Of a DNA stretch of 64,000 bases, positions 8,875 through 18,470 are shown in pieces; the stretch's first letter is position 1; every line of letters starts with the position of its first letter. The DNA comes from Gillisella taibaishanensis (GTDB lineage Bacteria > Pseudomonadota > Alphaproteobacteria > Rhizobiales > Rhizobiaceae). The notes beneath the pieces are model-generated. The model worked only from the letters and a program-made list of their open reading frames with translations. It was not told where the DNA came from and made no database searches. Both the position numbers and the translations under genes were made by a program. The stretch lies in the NCBI RefSeq assembly GCF_001938985.1, contig NZ_MKIN01000027.1, positions 310,001 to 374,000 of the forward strand, written 5' to 3'.

Positions 8875-9495
8875 ATGCGCTTTTTTCATAGAGAGCATGG
8901 CGACGACCACGGCTCGCGCGGTTTTCATCGCGGAGTGCCGCGCGAGATGATCGAAGCCCTGCATGCCATGCGCGGCGGGCCATTTGGCCACAAGGGACCC
9001 GAGGGTCGTCATGGACGCGGTCGCGACGGCGAACGGCGGCGAATGTTCGAAGCCGGTGAACTGCGGCTGGTGCTTTTAAAGCTGATTTCGGAATTGCCCC
9101 GCCACGGCTATGACCTGATCCGCGAGATCGAGCGGCTGTCCGGCGGTGCCTATGCCCCGAGCCCTGGCGTCGTCTACCCGACCATGACGCTGCTGCTCGA
9201 TATGGGCTTGGCCGAGGAACAGCAGAGCGACGGCGCCCGCAAGCTCCTCGGGATTACCGAAGCCGGCACCATCCATCTTGCTGATAATGCCGAGGCGGTA
9301 GAGGTTGCTATGGCCCGCCTAACTGCCCTTGCCAAGATGACCGAACGCACCGATGCCGGGCCGGTGCGCCGGGCCATTCATAATCTACGGACTGTCATTC
9401 ATGAGCGGCTATCGCAGGACGACGTCTCGCGCGACACTCAGCTAGAGGTCGCCCGGATTCTCGACGAGGCCGCCAGCAAGATCGAAAGGCTTTGA
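8875..9495 (+). CDS. PadR-family transcriptional regulator, His-rich N-terminus
   Basis: A 206-residue PadR regulator. Residues 1-58 are rich in His, Arg, Asp and Gly (REHGDDHGSRGFHRG, HKGPEGRHGRGRDG). They precede the winged helix, which has the PadR signature ELPRHGYDLIREIE and SPGVVYPTMTLLLDMGL; a helical C-terminal dimerisation region follows. The layout matches YqjI of E. coli, a nickel-responsive PadR protein with a metal-binding His-rich N-terminus that controls a ferric-reductase gene. GGAG precedes the ATG at 8 bases. The DUF2218 gene starts 2 bp after the stop, so both are one operon under the upstream palindrome. A metal ligand is inferred. Confidence 0.88.
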   Translation: MRFFHREHGDDHGSRGFHRGVPREMIEALHAMRGGPFGHKGPEGRHGRGRDGERRRMFEAGELRLVLLKLISELPRHGYDLIREIERLSGGAYAPSPGVVYPTMTLLLDMGLAEEQQSDGARKLLGITEAGTIHLADNAEAVEVAMARLTALAKMTERTDAGPVRRAIHNLRTVIHERLSQDDVSRDTQLEVARILDEAASKIERL

Positions 9496-9497
9496 CC

Positions 9498-9785
9498 ATG
9501 ACCAAGACCATTGCCACCATCCAGACCGAAAACGGCTGGAAATATGTGCAGCAACTGTGCAAGCACTGGAGCCATAAACTGACCGTCGATCTCGGAGATC
9601 ACACCGGCACCGTCACCTTCGACCAGGCCAAGGCCGTGATGACCTGCGACGAAGCCGGCCTCACAGTCACCATCGAGGCCGAGAACGAGGATCTGCTGGA
9701 GCGTTACAAGGGCGTGGTCGCAAGCCACCTCGACCGCTTCGCCTTCCGCGAGGCGCCGCTGCCCTTCGAGTGGAAGGCGGCTTAA
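9498..9785 (+). CDS. DUF2218 protein
   Basis: A 95-residue protein consisting of one DUF2218 domain (start TIATIQTENGWKYVQQLCKHWSHKL; later AENEDLLERYKGVVASHLDRFAFRE). The domain is often found fused to or next to siderophore-interacting ferric reductases, so an iron-linked role is plausible; the residues HW and H near the N-terminus recur in the family. ATG 9498 is preferred to the TTG at 9492, which overlaps the padR stop. It is co-transcribed with the PadR regulator, but no ferric-reductase gene is present in the window. Confidence 0.8.
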   Translation: MTKTIATIQTENGWKYVQQLCKHWSHKLTVDLGDHTGTVTFDQAKAVMTCDEAGLTVTIEAENEDLLERYKGVVASHLDRFAFREAPLPFEWKAA

Positions 9786-9814
9786 AGCAAATACCGGAGC
9801 GCTCCAAAGCAGCC

Positions 9815-11185
9815 CTATTCGCTGACATTATCCCGTAGCCAATCCAGTGCCTGACCGAGCGTTTCGATCGCCTGATCGACCTCGGCGCGGGAAATGATAA
9901 AGGGCGGGGAAAACAGCATGCGATCGCCGGTGGCGCGGACAATCACGCCACTGGCAATACACTGATTTCGCACCTGCGCGCCGACATCGTCGGGCTTGGC
10001 AAACCGGCGCCGGCTGGCCTTGTCGGCGGTCAGCTGCACGGCCCCGATCAGGCCGATGCTGACGACTTCGCCGACCCGCTCGTGATCGGCAAGCGAGGCA
10101 AGCGCCTTGGCAAAGTAAGGGCCGATATCGTCGCGCACCCGCTCCACCAGCTTTTCCTCTTCGAGGATCCGGATGTTTTCAAGAGCGGCGGCAGCGCAGA
10201 CCGGATGACCGGAATAGGTATAGCCGTGATTGAAATCGCCAACCTCGTCGATCAATACCTGCGCCACCCGATCCGAAACCAGCACACCACCGACAGGCAG
10301 ATAGCCTGAGGACAGGCCCTTGGCGATGGGAGCAAGATCCGGCTCATAGCCGAAATGTTGGTAGCCGAACCAACTGCCAAGCCGCCCGAAGCCGCAGATC
10401 ACTTCATCCGAAACCAGCAGAATGTCGTGTTGCTTGCAGATCCGCACGATCTCCGGCCAATAAGTCGACGGCGGCACGATCACCCCGCCCGCCCCCTGCA
10501 CCGGTTCGGCAACGAAAGCCGCGACATTATCAGCGCCGAGTTCGAGGATTTTCGCCTCCAGTTCCCGTGCCGCCTTCAGGCCGAAATCGTCAGGCGAAAG
10601 GGTGCCGCCCTCGCCATACCAATAGGGCTGGTTGATGTGGTGAATGCCCTCGATTGGCAGATTGCCCTGCTCATGCATGTATTTCATGCCGCCCAGCGAG
10701 GCGCCGGCAACGGTCGAGCCGTGATAGCCATTCTTGCGGGCGATCACCTGGGTCTTGGTCGGTTTGCCCAGCGCCTTCCAATAGACCCTGGCGATCCTGA
10801 ACCAGGTATCGGTCGCCTCGGAGCCGGAATTGGTAAAGAACACATGGTTCATGTTCGGGCCGGCAAGGCTTGTCACCTTCTGCGCCAGCAGCGTGGTCGG
10901 CGGCGTCGTCGAGCCGAAGAAGGTGTTGTAATAAGGCAGTTCCTGCATTTGCGCGTAAGCGGCATCGGCGATCGACTTGCGGCCATAGCCGACATTGACG
11001 CACCAGAGACCGCCGAAAGCGTCAAGATATTTCTTGCCCGTCGCATCCCAGATATGCACGCCCTCAGCCCGCTCAATGATCCGCACGCCGGCCTCGTTCA
11101 ACTTCTTCGTGTCGTTGAACGGATGCAGGTGATGGGCGGCATCGATGGCAGCGAGATTGGAACGGGCGGCTGGGTTCTCATTCAT
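9815..11185 (-). CDS. Class-III aminotransferase, putrescine/beta-alanine type
   Basis: PLP enzyme of the omega-aminotransferase family, 456 residues, similar in organisation to SpuC-type putrescine:pyruvate aminotransferases. Visible: FFTNSGSEATDTWFRIAR (PLP phosphate site), ARKNGYHGSTVAGASLGG, LLVSDEVICGFGRLG with the ring-binding Asp, and catalytic K289 in APIAKGLSSGYLPVGG. The start at 11185 has AGGA about 9 bases upstream; ATG 11194 is a second possibility that would put the ribosome site too close. The gene is divergent from a glutamine-synthetase-like gene across about 150 bp. This pairing is common in polyamine or amine catabolism. The substrate is inferred from context only. Confidence 0.85.
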   Translation of the reverse strand: MNENPAARSNLAAIDAAHHLHPFNDTKKLNEAGVRIIERAEGVHIWDATGKKYLDAFGGLWCVNVGYGRKSIADAAYAQMQELPYYNTFFGSTTPPTTLLAQKVTSLAGPNMNHVFFTNSGSEATDTWFRIARVYWKALGKPTKTQVIARKNGYHGSTVAGASLGGMKYMHEQGNLPIEGIHHINQPYWYGEGGTLSPDDFGLKAARELEAKILELGADNVAAFVAEPVQGAGGVIVPPSTYWPEIVRICKQHDILLVSDEVICGFGRLGSWFGYQHFGYEPDLAPIAKGLSSGYLPVGGVLVSDRVAQVLIDEVGDFNHGYTYSGHPVCAAAALENIRILEEEKLVERVRDDIGPYFAKALASLADHERVGEVVSIGLIGAVQLTADKASRRRFAKPDDVGAQVRNQCIASGVIVRATGDRMLFSPPFIISRAEVDQAIETLGQALDWLRDNVSE

Positions 11186-11342
11186 GGCGGGCATCCTGTG
11201 GCGCGTATTCTGGGCAGATATTCTGAGCGAGGTGTTGCATTGAAAGGCGACAATTTATCCGCTACGACCATGACGATATGCCGATCCTTTGGCAAGAAGC
11301 GGGGTATTTCGCTGGCCGCTTTTGCCCAACCAGAGCTTGCCG

Positions 11343-12698
11343 ATGACCGTGTCCGAGACCGCCGCTCAGCCCCTAATCGATCCACAGGCTCGCATCGAAA
11401 TCCTGCTGGTGGGTATGAATGGCGATCTGCGCGGCAAGATGATCCCGCTCGGCGCGGAAGATAAGGTGTGGAAGAACAGCGTGCGCCTGCCCGCCTCCAC
11501 CCAGTCGCTCGACATCTGGGGCGACGACAATGACGATCTAACCGGCATTTCCCTCACGCTCGGCGATCCCGACGGGCTCTGCATCCCCGACAAGCGCTCG
11601 GTGGCCGCCATGCCCTGGGCTCCGGCAGGCTCGAAACAGGTGCTGGCGACCATGCATACGCTGGACGGGCAACCGCATTTCGTTTGCCCGCGCGCCATTC
11701 TTGCCCGCGTGCTGGAGCGGTTTTCGGCGCTGGGCCTGACGCCTGTCGTGGCAACGGAACTTGAATTCTACGTGATGGAAGACGACTGGCGCGAGACCGG
11801 CAAGCCAGTGCCGCCGAAGGCGCTTACCTATCGCGGCGAGCCGAACGGCTTCCAGCTCTACGACATGCGCGCCACCGGAGCGATGGAGGACTACCTCGCC
11901 ACCGTGCGAGCCTATGCCGATGCCATGGGCCTGCCTGCGGATGCGACCACGGCGGAATTCGGCCCCGGCCAGTTTGAAGTCAATCTGCTGCACCGGGCCG
12001 ATGCGATGGCGGCGGCAGACGATTGCATCTATCTGAAGCGCGTCGCTGAATTTGCCGCTCGCCGGCACGGGCTGAAATCCACCTGCATGGCCAAGCCCTA
12101 TGGCGGAGAGGCCGGTTCCGGCCTGCATGTGCATGTCAGCATTATCGACGCGCAAGGCAACAACATTCTGGACGCCAAGGGCGGCGAGCCGGTCAAGCTG
12201 AAATCGGTGACGGCGGGCATGCTGCAAACCATGCGCGATGCGCAATTGATCTTTGCGCCCTTCGCCAATTCCTATCGGCGCTTCCAGCCGGGCTCTTTCG
12301 CGCCCGACCGTATCGACTGGGGTTTCGGCCATCGCGGCACCGCAATCCGCATTCCCGACAAGGATGGCCCGGCAGCCCGTATCGAACACCGGGTGGCTGG
12401 CGCCGACGCCAATCCTTATCTGCTGCTATCAGCCATTCTGGGCGGAATACTGAAGGGGCTGACCGCCGATCTCGACCCCGGCCCGGTCACCACGCCACAG
12501 GCGCCAGCGGCAGACACCGAGCTGCTGACCCACGATTTTCTGACCGCCGTCGATGCCTTCCGCCGGTCTGATTTCATCGCCGATATCTTCGGCAGCCAGT
12601 ACCGTCAGCTCTATGGCGACACCAAGCGCAAGGAAGCCATCACCTACCTGCGCACCGTGTCGGATTTCGATTACAGTACCTACCTGCCACGGCTGTAA
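11343..12698 (+). CDS. Glutamine-synthetase-like ligase (PuuA type)
   Basis: A 451-residue glutamine synthetase fold protein. The catalytic C-terminal domain has VATELEFYVMEDD, EFGPGQFEVNLLH, KPYGGEAGSGLHVHVS and IEHRVAGADANPYL; the N-terminal beta-Grasp region is short. It resembles gamma-glutamylputrescine or other gamma-glutamyl-amide synthetases (PuuA, GlnT branch) rather than GlnA: it lacks an obvious adenylylation-type Tyr region and GlnA-type NxxP latch. ATG 11343 is chosen as the first methionine after the promoter region; the ribosome site is weak. Divergence from the class-III aminotransferase suggests a joint amine-utilisation function. Confidence 0.85.
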   Translation: MTVSETAAQPLIDPQARIEILLVGMNGDLRGKMIPLGAEDKVWKNSVRLPASTQSLDIWGDDNDDLTGISLTLGDPDGLCIPDKRSVAAMPWAPAGSKQVLATMHTLDGQPHFVCPRAILARVLERFSALGLTPVVATELEFYVMEDDWRETGKPVPPKALTYRGEPNGFQLYDMRATGAMEDYLATVRAYADAMGLPADATTAEFGPGQFEVNLLHRADAMAAADDCIYLKRVAEFAARRHGLKSTCMAKPYGGEAGSGLHVHVSIIDAQGNNILDAKGGEPVKLKSVTAGMLQTMRDAQLIFAPFANSYRRFQPGSFAPDRIDWGFGHRGTAIRIPDKDGPAARIEHRVAGADANPYLLLSAILGGILKGLTADLDPGPVTTPQAPAADTELLTHDFLTAVDAFRRSDFIADIFGSQYRQLYGDTKRKEAITYLRTVSDFDYSTYLPRL

Positions 12699-13006
12699 TG
12701 GACGCTGTGGGACCGGCTTATGATGGCAGCGCCCAAGACGGCCTGCGCAAGCTGATCCTTAAAAATCCGGGGATTTCATAAAATAATTCTCATTCTACCG
12801 GCAGCGGCAGAAAACCACTCCGCCTATGACCCCAAAATGACCGCTGCAACTCCTCCGCTTGTGGAAAACACCATACTGTCTTCGCAAGCCGTTAAACTTG
12901 TCGCAAACCGACAATGTTTTTTTGAAGGCAGGGGTTGTTTTTTGTGCAGTTTTACCATTTGGTCAACACCCGAACCAATTCCCCATGGGCGTGGAGACAA
13001 TATAAA
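12699..13006. other. 308-bp control region upstream of opp genes
   Basis: No gene is seen here. A short dyad AAATCC/GGATTT lies soon after the ligase stop codon (near 12762-12775) and is too tight to be a good terminator. The part 12900-13000 has several T-runs and probably holds the promoter of the oligopeptide transporter operon; GGAGA before ATG 13007 is the ribosome site. Confidence 0.4.
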
Positions 13007-14605
13007 ATGACGCAGAAAACCATCCGATTGGCAACAGCAATTCTGGCAGGGTCCCTGCTGCTTGGTGCAAGCAGTGCACTGGCTGAAACGGTACTGCGGC
13101 GCGGTAATGGCGCCGAGCCGAAGTCGCTTGATCCGGCACATATTTCGATCGATATCGAAGGTCACATCATGCAGGACCTGTTTGAAGGTCTCGTGGTGTT
13201 CGACAATGCCGGCAAGATCCAGCCGGGCGTTGCCGAGACCTGGAAAATTTCCACGGATGGTACTGTCTACACGTTCAATCTGCGCAAGGACGCCAAATGG
13301 TCCGACGGCTCGCCGCTGACGGCAGGCGATTTCGTCTTCTCGCTGCAGCGTGAGGAAAATCCAAAGACCGCCGGCGAATACGCCAATATTCTCTACCCGA
13401 TCAAGAACGCCCAGAAGGTCAACAAGGGCGAACTGCCGATCGAGCAGCTCGGCGTCAAGGCCGTAGACGACCACACGCTGGAAATCACGCTGGAACAGCC
13501 GACCCCGTTCTTCCTCCAGTTGATGACGCACTACACCTCGCTGCCAATCAGCAAGGCCAATTACGAGAAGTTCGGCGAGCAGTTCGTTAAGCCTGGCAAC
13601 ATGGTGTCGAACGGGGCCTTCAAGCTGCAGGCGCATGTGCCCAATGACAGCCTGACCGTCGTCAAGAACGAGAATTATTGGGACGCTAAGAACGTCAAGC
13701 TCGACAAGGTTATCTTCTACCCGATCGACGACCAGGCAGCCGCCCAGCGCCGCTACGAAGCCGGCGAACTCGACGTCAGCTACGGCATGCCGCTCGACCA
13801 GCTGAAGCGCCTCAAGGCAAGCTTCGGCGCCCAGGTTCACGCCACGCCAGCACTTTCGACCGAATATTATGCCTTCGACACCCGCGAAGCGCCCTATAGC
13901 GACGTTCGAGTCCGCCAGGCACTGTCGATGGCCGTCGACCGCGATTTCGTCGCCAACGACATCCGCTCCGGCGCGGTCACGCCCGCCTACAGCTTCGTGC
14001 CGCCGGGCATGGAAGGTTATGGCACCGGCCCGCAGCCGGAATTCGCCAAGCTGTCGCAGATCGACCGGGAAGACAAAGCCGTCGAGCTGATGAAGGAAGC
14101 CGGCTACGGCAAGGGCGGCAAGCCGCTCAACATCGAAATCCGCTACAACACCAATACCGACCATGAGCGTCTGGCGACTGCGATCGCTGATATGTGGAAG
14201 ACCACGTTCGGCGCCACGGTCAAGCTGACCAATCTCGATGTCGCCTCGCATTATTCCTACCTTCAGGAAGGCGGCAAGTTCAACGTAGCCCGCGCAGCCT
14301 GGGCTGCCGACTATGCCGACCCGGAAAACTTCCTGGCGCTGCAGATCGGCGACAACAAGACCTTCAACTACCCGCATTGGAAGAATGCCGAGTTCGACGC
14401 GCTGATGGCGGAGTCCTACAAGGAAACCGATCCGGCAAAGCGCATGGAAATCATGAAGAAGGCCGAAGCGATCCAGGTCAAGGACCAGCCGATCATGCCG
14501 CTCTACTTCCGCTCCAATTTGTGGATGGTCTCCACCAAGGTACAGGGCTGGGGCGATAATGGCGTCGATTGGCACCTCTCCAAGTATCTGAGCCTGTCCA
14601 AGTAA
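13007..14605 (+). CDS. oppA: Oligopeptide ABC transporter, substrate-binding protein
   Basis: Periplasmic solute-binding protein of family SBP_bac_5, 532 residues. A typical signal peptide (MTQKTIRLATAILAGSLLL...) ends at SSALA-ET. The mature protein starts LRRGNGAEPKSLDPA, the classic OppA/DppA opening, and contains TYTFNLRKDAKWSDGSPLTA and DVRVRQALSMAVDRDF. It delivers peptides to the permeases encoded downstream. The in-frame upstream TTG at 12935 would destroy the signal peptide, and ATG 13007 has GGAGA at 12993-12997. Between this gene and oppB lies a strong hairpin, consistent with higher expression of the binding protein. Confidence 0.92.
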   Translation: MTQKTIRLATAILAGSLLLGASSALAETVLRRGNGAEPKSLDPAHISIDIEGHIMQDLFEGLVVFDNAGKIQPGVAETWKISTDGTVYTFNLRKDAKWSDGSPLTAGDFVFSLQREENPKTAGEYANILYPIKNAQKVNKGELPIEQLGVKAVDDHTLEITLEQPTPFFLQLMTHYTSLPISKANYEKFGEQFVKPGNMVSNGAFKLQAHVPNDSLTVVKNENYWDAKNVKLDKVIFYPIDDQAAAQRRYEAGELDVSYGMPLDQLKRLKASFGAQVHATPALSTEYYAFDTREAPYSDVRVRQALSMAVDRDFVANDIRSGAVTPAYSFVPPGMEGYGTGPQPEFAKLSQIDREDKAVELMKEAGYGKGGKPLNIEIRYNTNTDHERLATAIADMWKTTFGATVKLTNLDVASHYSYLQEGGKFNVARAAWAADYADPENFLALQIGDNKTFNYPHWKNAEFDALMAESYKETDPAKRMEIMKKAEAIQVKDQPIMPLYFRSNLWMVSTKVQGWGDNGVDWHLSKYLSLSK

Positions 14606-14646
14606 CCTCGAGGGAGAGCGACGCGCACGACCTAAAGGCAAAACAC

Positions 14647-14697
14647 CTAGAGTCCGCCAGGTTCAGCCCGAACCGGACGGACTCTAGGGCATTTTTG
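14647..14697 (+). terminator. Intercistronic hairpin in the opp operon
   Basis: Compound inverted repeat: outer arms CCTAGAGTCCG (14647-14657) and CGGACTCTAGG (14679-14689), inner arms GGTTC and GAACC around AGCCC, then CATTTTTGTTT. It looks like a Rho-independent terminator or attenuator placed between the binding-protein gene and the permease genes. The very regular two-step palindrome also resembles a dispersed rhizobial palindromic unit; that needs genome-wide comparison. Confidence 0.7.
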
Positions 14698-14779
14698 TTT
14701 CGTTTGTTTTTCGGGAAACTCGACAACCATTTTCCCCTGGCAAACTCCGAGGGTTCGGCCGCGCGTCTGCTATTTGACC

Positions 14780-15703
14780 ATGATCAACTTTGTCCTACGC
14801 CGACTGATGAGCGCGATCCCTACGATCTTCATCGTCGTCACCATTTCGTTTTTCCTGATGCGTTTTGCGCCGGGCGGCCCATTCAGCCTGGAGCGGCCGC
14901 TGCCGCCGCAGACGATGGAAAATATCATCGCGACATTCCATCTGAATGATCCGCTGTGGAAGCAATATCTGCATTATCTCGGCAATGCCTTCACGGGCGA
15001 TTTCGGCCCGAGCTTCGTTTACAAGGACAATACGGTCGCGCAGCTGATGTCGCAGGCCCTGCCCTATTCGATCCGGCTTGGCGGCACCGCACTGATCCTT
15101 GCGCTTGTCATCGGCGTCATCCTCGGCACCGTGGCTGCACTGCGCCAGAACGGCTGGATCGACTTCACCTTGATGTCCTTTGCAACGATCGGCATTACCG
15201 TGCCGAATTTCGTGGTCGGGCCGGTGCTGACACTGATCTTCGCGCTGTCGCTGTCCTGGCTTCCGGCCGGTGGCTGGGGCGATGGATCGCTTTATTATCT
15301 CGCTCTGCCGATCACCGTTCTGGCGCTGCCTCAGGTGGCAATCATCGCCCGGCTCACCCGCGGCTCGATGATCGAGGCTCTGCATACCGACCATATCCGC
15401 ACGGCGCGCGCCTATGGTCTGCCGTCGCGCACCGTCGTCATCACCCATGCCATGCGCGGCGCTCTGCTGCCGGTCGTATCCTACCTGGCTCCGGCTGCTG
15501 CCGCACTTCTGACCGGCTCGGCTGTCGTTGAAAGCATTTTCACCATTCCCGGCGTTGGCCGCTTCTTCGTCATCGGCGCCTTGAACCGCGATTATCCGCT
15601 GGTCATGGCAACCGTGTTGCTGGTGTCGATTTTCGTGATTGTCTTCAATTTGCTTGTCGACATCGCCTATGGCCTACTCGATCCGAGGGTCCGTCATGAC
15701 TGA
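14780..15703 (+). CDS. oppB: Oligopeptide ABC transporter permease OppB
   Basis: A 307-residue inner-membrane permease with about six transmembrane helices. It has the OppB/DppB N-terminus (FVLRRLMSAIPTIFIVVTISFFLMRFAPGGPF begins the protein), the GPSFVYKDNTVAQL extracytoplasmic loop, and an EAA-type coupling loop around ARAYGLPSRTVVITHAMRGALLPVVSYLAP. ATG 14780 is preferred to the TTG at 14774. The stop codon lies beyond the start of the next permease gene (8-bp overlap), so OppB and OppC are coupled. Confidence 0.93.
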   Translation: MINFVLRRLMSAIPTIFIVVTISFFLMRFAPGGPFSLERPLPPQTMENIIATFHLNDPLWKQYLHYLGNAFTGDFGPSFVYKDNTVAQLMSQALPYSIRLGGTALILALVIGVILGTVAALRQNGWIDFTLMSFATIGITVPNFVVGPVLTLIFALSLSWLPAGGWGDGSLYYLALPITVLALPQVAIIARLTRGSMIEALHTDHIRTARAYGLPSRTVVITHAMRGALLPVVSYLAPAAAALLTGSAVVESIFTIPGVGRFFVIGALNRDYPLVMATVLLVSIFVIVFNLLVDIAYGLLDPRVRHD

Positions 15704-16817
15704 TACATCCATTACATCGCCCGCCGTCGAAGGCCGCAGCCTCGGACAGCTGGCGCTCCTGCGCTTTCGCCGCAACAAGCCTGCCATGGGCGGCTGCGTC
15801 ATACTGCTGCTGATCGCGCTGTTCTCCTTCGTGGGCCCGTTGTTCAGCAGCCATAGCTACGACCAGGTGTTTTCGTCCTACGTCTCGGTGCCGCCGAGCT
15901 TGAAGCCCTTCCCTGACCCTGCCTCGCTGCAGCAGGTCGCCGAAGGTGCCGCAACCCGGGCACGGCTGAAGCTTGACAGTTTTACCCTCGAAAGCGGCGT
16001 CTTTACCGTCAAGATCTCTTCCGACAAGCCGATCGATCCGCGCACCGTGCGCTATTTCGACCGGGTCAACGAGTTCCATGATACGCGCGTTGCAGAGACC
16101 TCGGCCGATCAGATGTCGATGACGTTGACCGGCCGCGTCACCCAGGAATATTTCTTCTTCGGCACCGACAGCAACGGTCGCGACCTGATGGTGCGCGTCA
16201 TGCTGGGCGGACAGATCTCGATTGCCGTTGGCCTTGCTGCAAGCCTCGTGTCGCTCGGCATCGGCGTCATCTATGGCGCCACCTCGGGCTATCTCGGTGG
16301 GCGCGTCGACAATATCATGATGCGCATCGTCGAAATCCTCTATTCGCTGCCCTTCGTGTTTCTCGTCGTGGTCATGGTGGTGTTCTTCGGCCGCTCGATC
16401 CTGCTGATGTTCCTGGTGATCGGCGCGGTACAATGGCTTGAAATGGCCCGGATCGTGCGCGGCCAGACGCTCTCGCTCAAGCGCCGGGAATTCGTTGGCG
16501 CTGCCGAAGCGCTGGGGCTGAACGACTGGCAGATCATTCGCCGCCATATCATCCCCAACACGATCGGCCCAGTCATCGTCTTCGTCACCGTCGTGGTGCC
16601 GCAGGTGATCCTGACGGAAAGCTTCCTGTCCTTCCTCGGCCTTGGCGTACAAGCGCCGCTGGCGAGCTGGGGCACGCTGATTTCCGATGGCGCCCAGAAT
16701 ATCCAAAACACGCCGTGGCTGCTGATCTTCCCGGCCGTTTTCTTCGTCGTCACCCTGTTTTCGCTCAATTTCGTGGGCGACGGGCTGCGCGACGCGCTTG
16801 ATCCCAAGGACCGATAA
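15696..16817 (+). CDS. oppC: Oligopeptide ABC transporter permease OppC, extended loop
   Basis: A 373-residue inner-membrane permease, longer than the usual 300 or so. After the first transmembrane helix (about residues 32-51) there is an insert of roughly 100 residues that should be periplasmic (SYDQVFSSYVSVPPSLKPF through MSMTLTGRVTQEYFF); the standard permease core then begins at FGTDSNGRDLMVRVMLGGQIS. The coupling loop is EFVGAAEALGLNDWQIIRRHIIPN. ATG 15696 overlaps the oppB end by 8 bp. The long insert is also known in some OppC proteins of this class; it may contact the binding protein. Confidence 0.92.
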   Translation: MTDTSITSPAVEGRSLGQLALLRFRRNKPAMGGCVILLLIALFSFVGPLFSSHSYDQVFSSYVSVPPSLKPFPDPASLQQVAEGAATRARLKLDSFTLESGVFTVKISSDKPIDPRTVRYFDRVNEFHDTRVAETSADQMSMTLTGRVTQEYFFFGTDSNGRDLMVRVMLGGQISIAVGLAASLVSLGIGVIYGATSGYLGGRVDNIMMRIVEILYSLPFVFLVVVMVVFFGRSILLMFLVIGAVQWLEMARIVRGQTLSLKRREFVGAAEALGLNDWQIIRRHIIPNTIGPVIVFVTVVVPQVILTESFLSFLGLGVQAPLASWGTLISDGAQNIQNTPWLLIFPAVFFVVTLFSLNFVGDGLRDALDPKDR

Positions 16818-16819
16818 GC

Positions 16820-18424
<1,605 letters not shown>

Positions 18425-18428
18425 ATGC

Positions 18429-18455
18429 AAAACGCCCGGTCAAGCCGGGCGTTTT
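18429..18455. terminator. Bidirectional terminator between opp and dgk-like genes
   Basis: AAAACGCCCGG / CCGGGCGTTTT, an 11-bp perfect stem with a 5-base loop, located 4 bp after the opp ATPase stop and just before the stop of the convergent diacylglycerol-kinase-like gene. T-runs occur on either strand, so it can serve both. Confidence 0.8.
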
Positions 18456-18470
18456 CATGACGACTTGCCT

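Noticed and set aside
12780..12805. Iron-type (Irr/Fur-like) box AATAATTCTCATTCTA before oppA
   Set aside because: Not a proper dyad and too far from a good consensus; no iron-related gene follows.
12824..14641. Long minus-strand open frame (605 codons) opposite oppA
   Set aside because: It is the antisense of a clear peptide-binding protein with signal peptide and ribosome site; the translated product has no recognisable domain.
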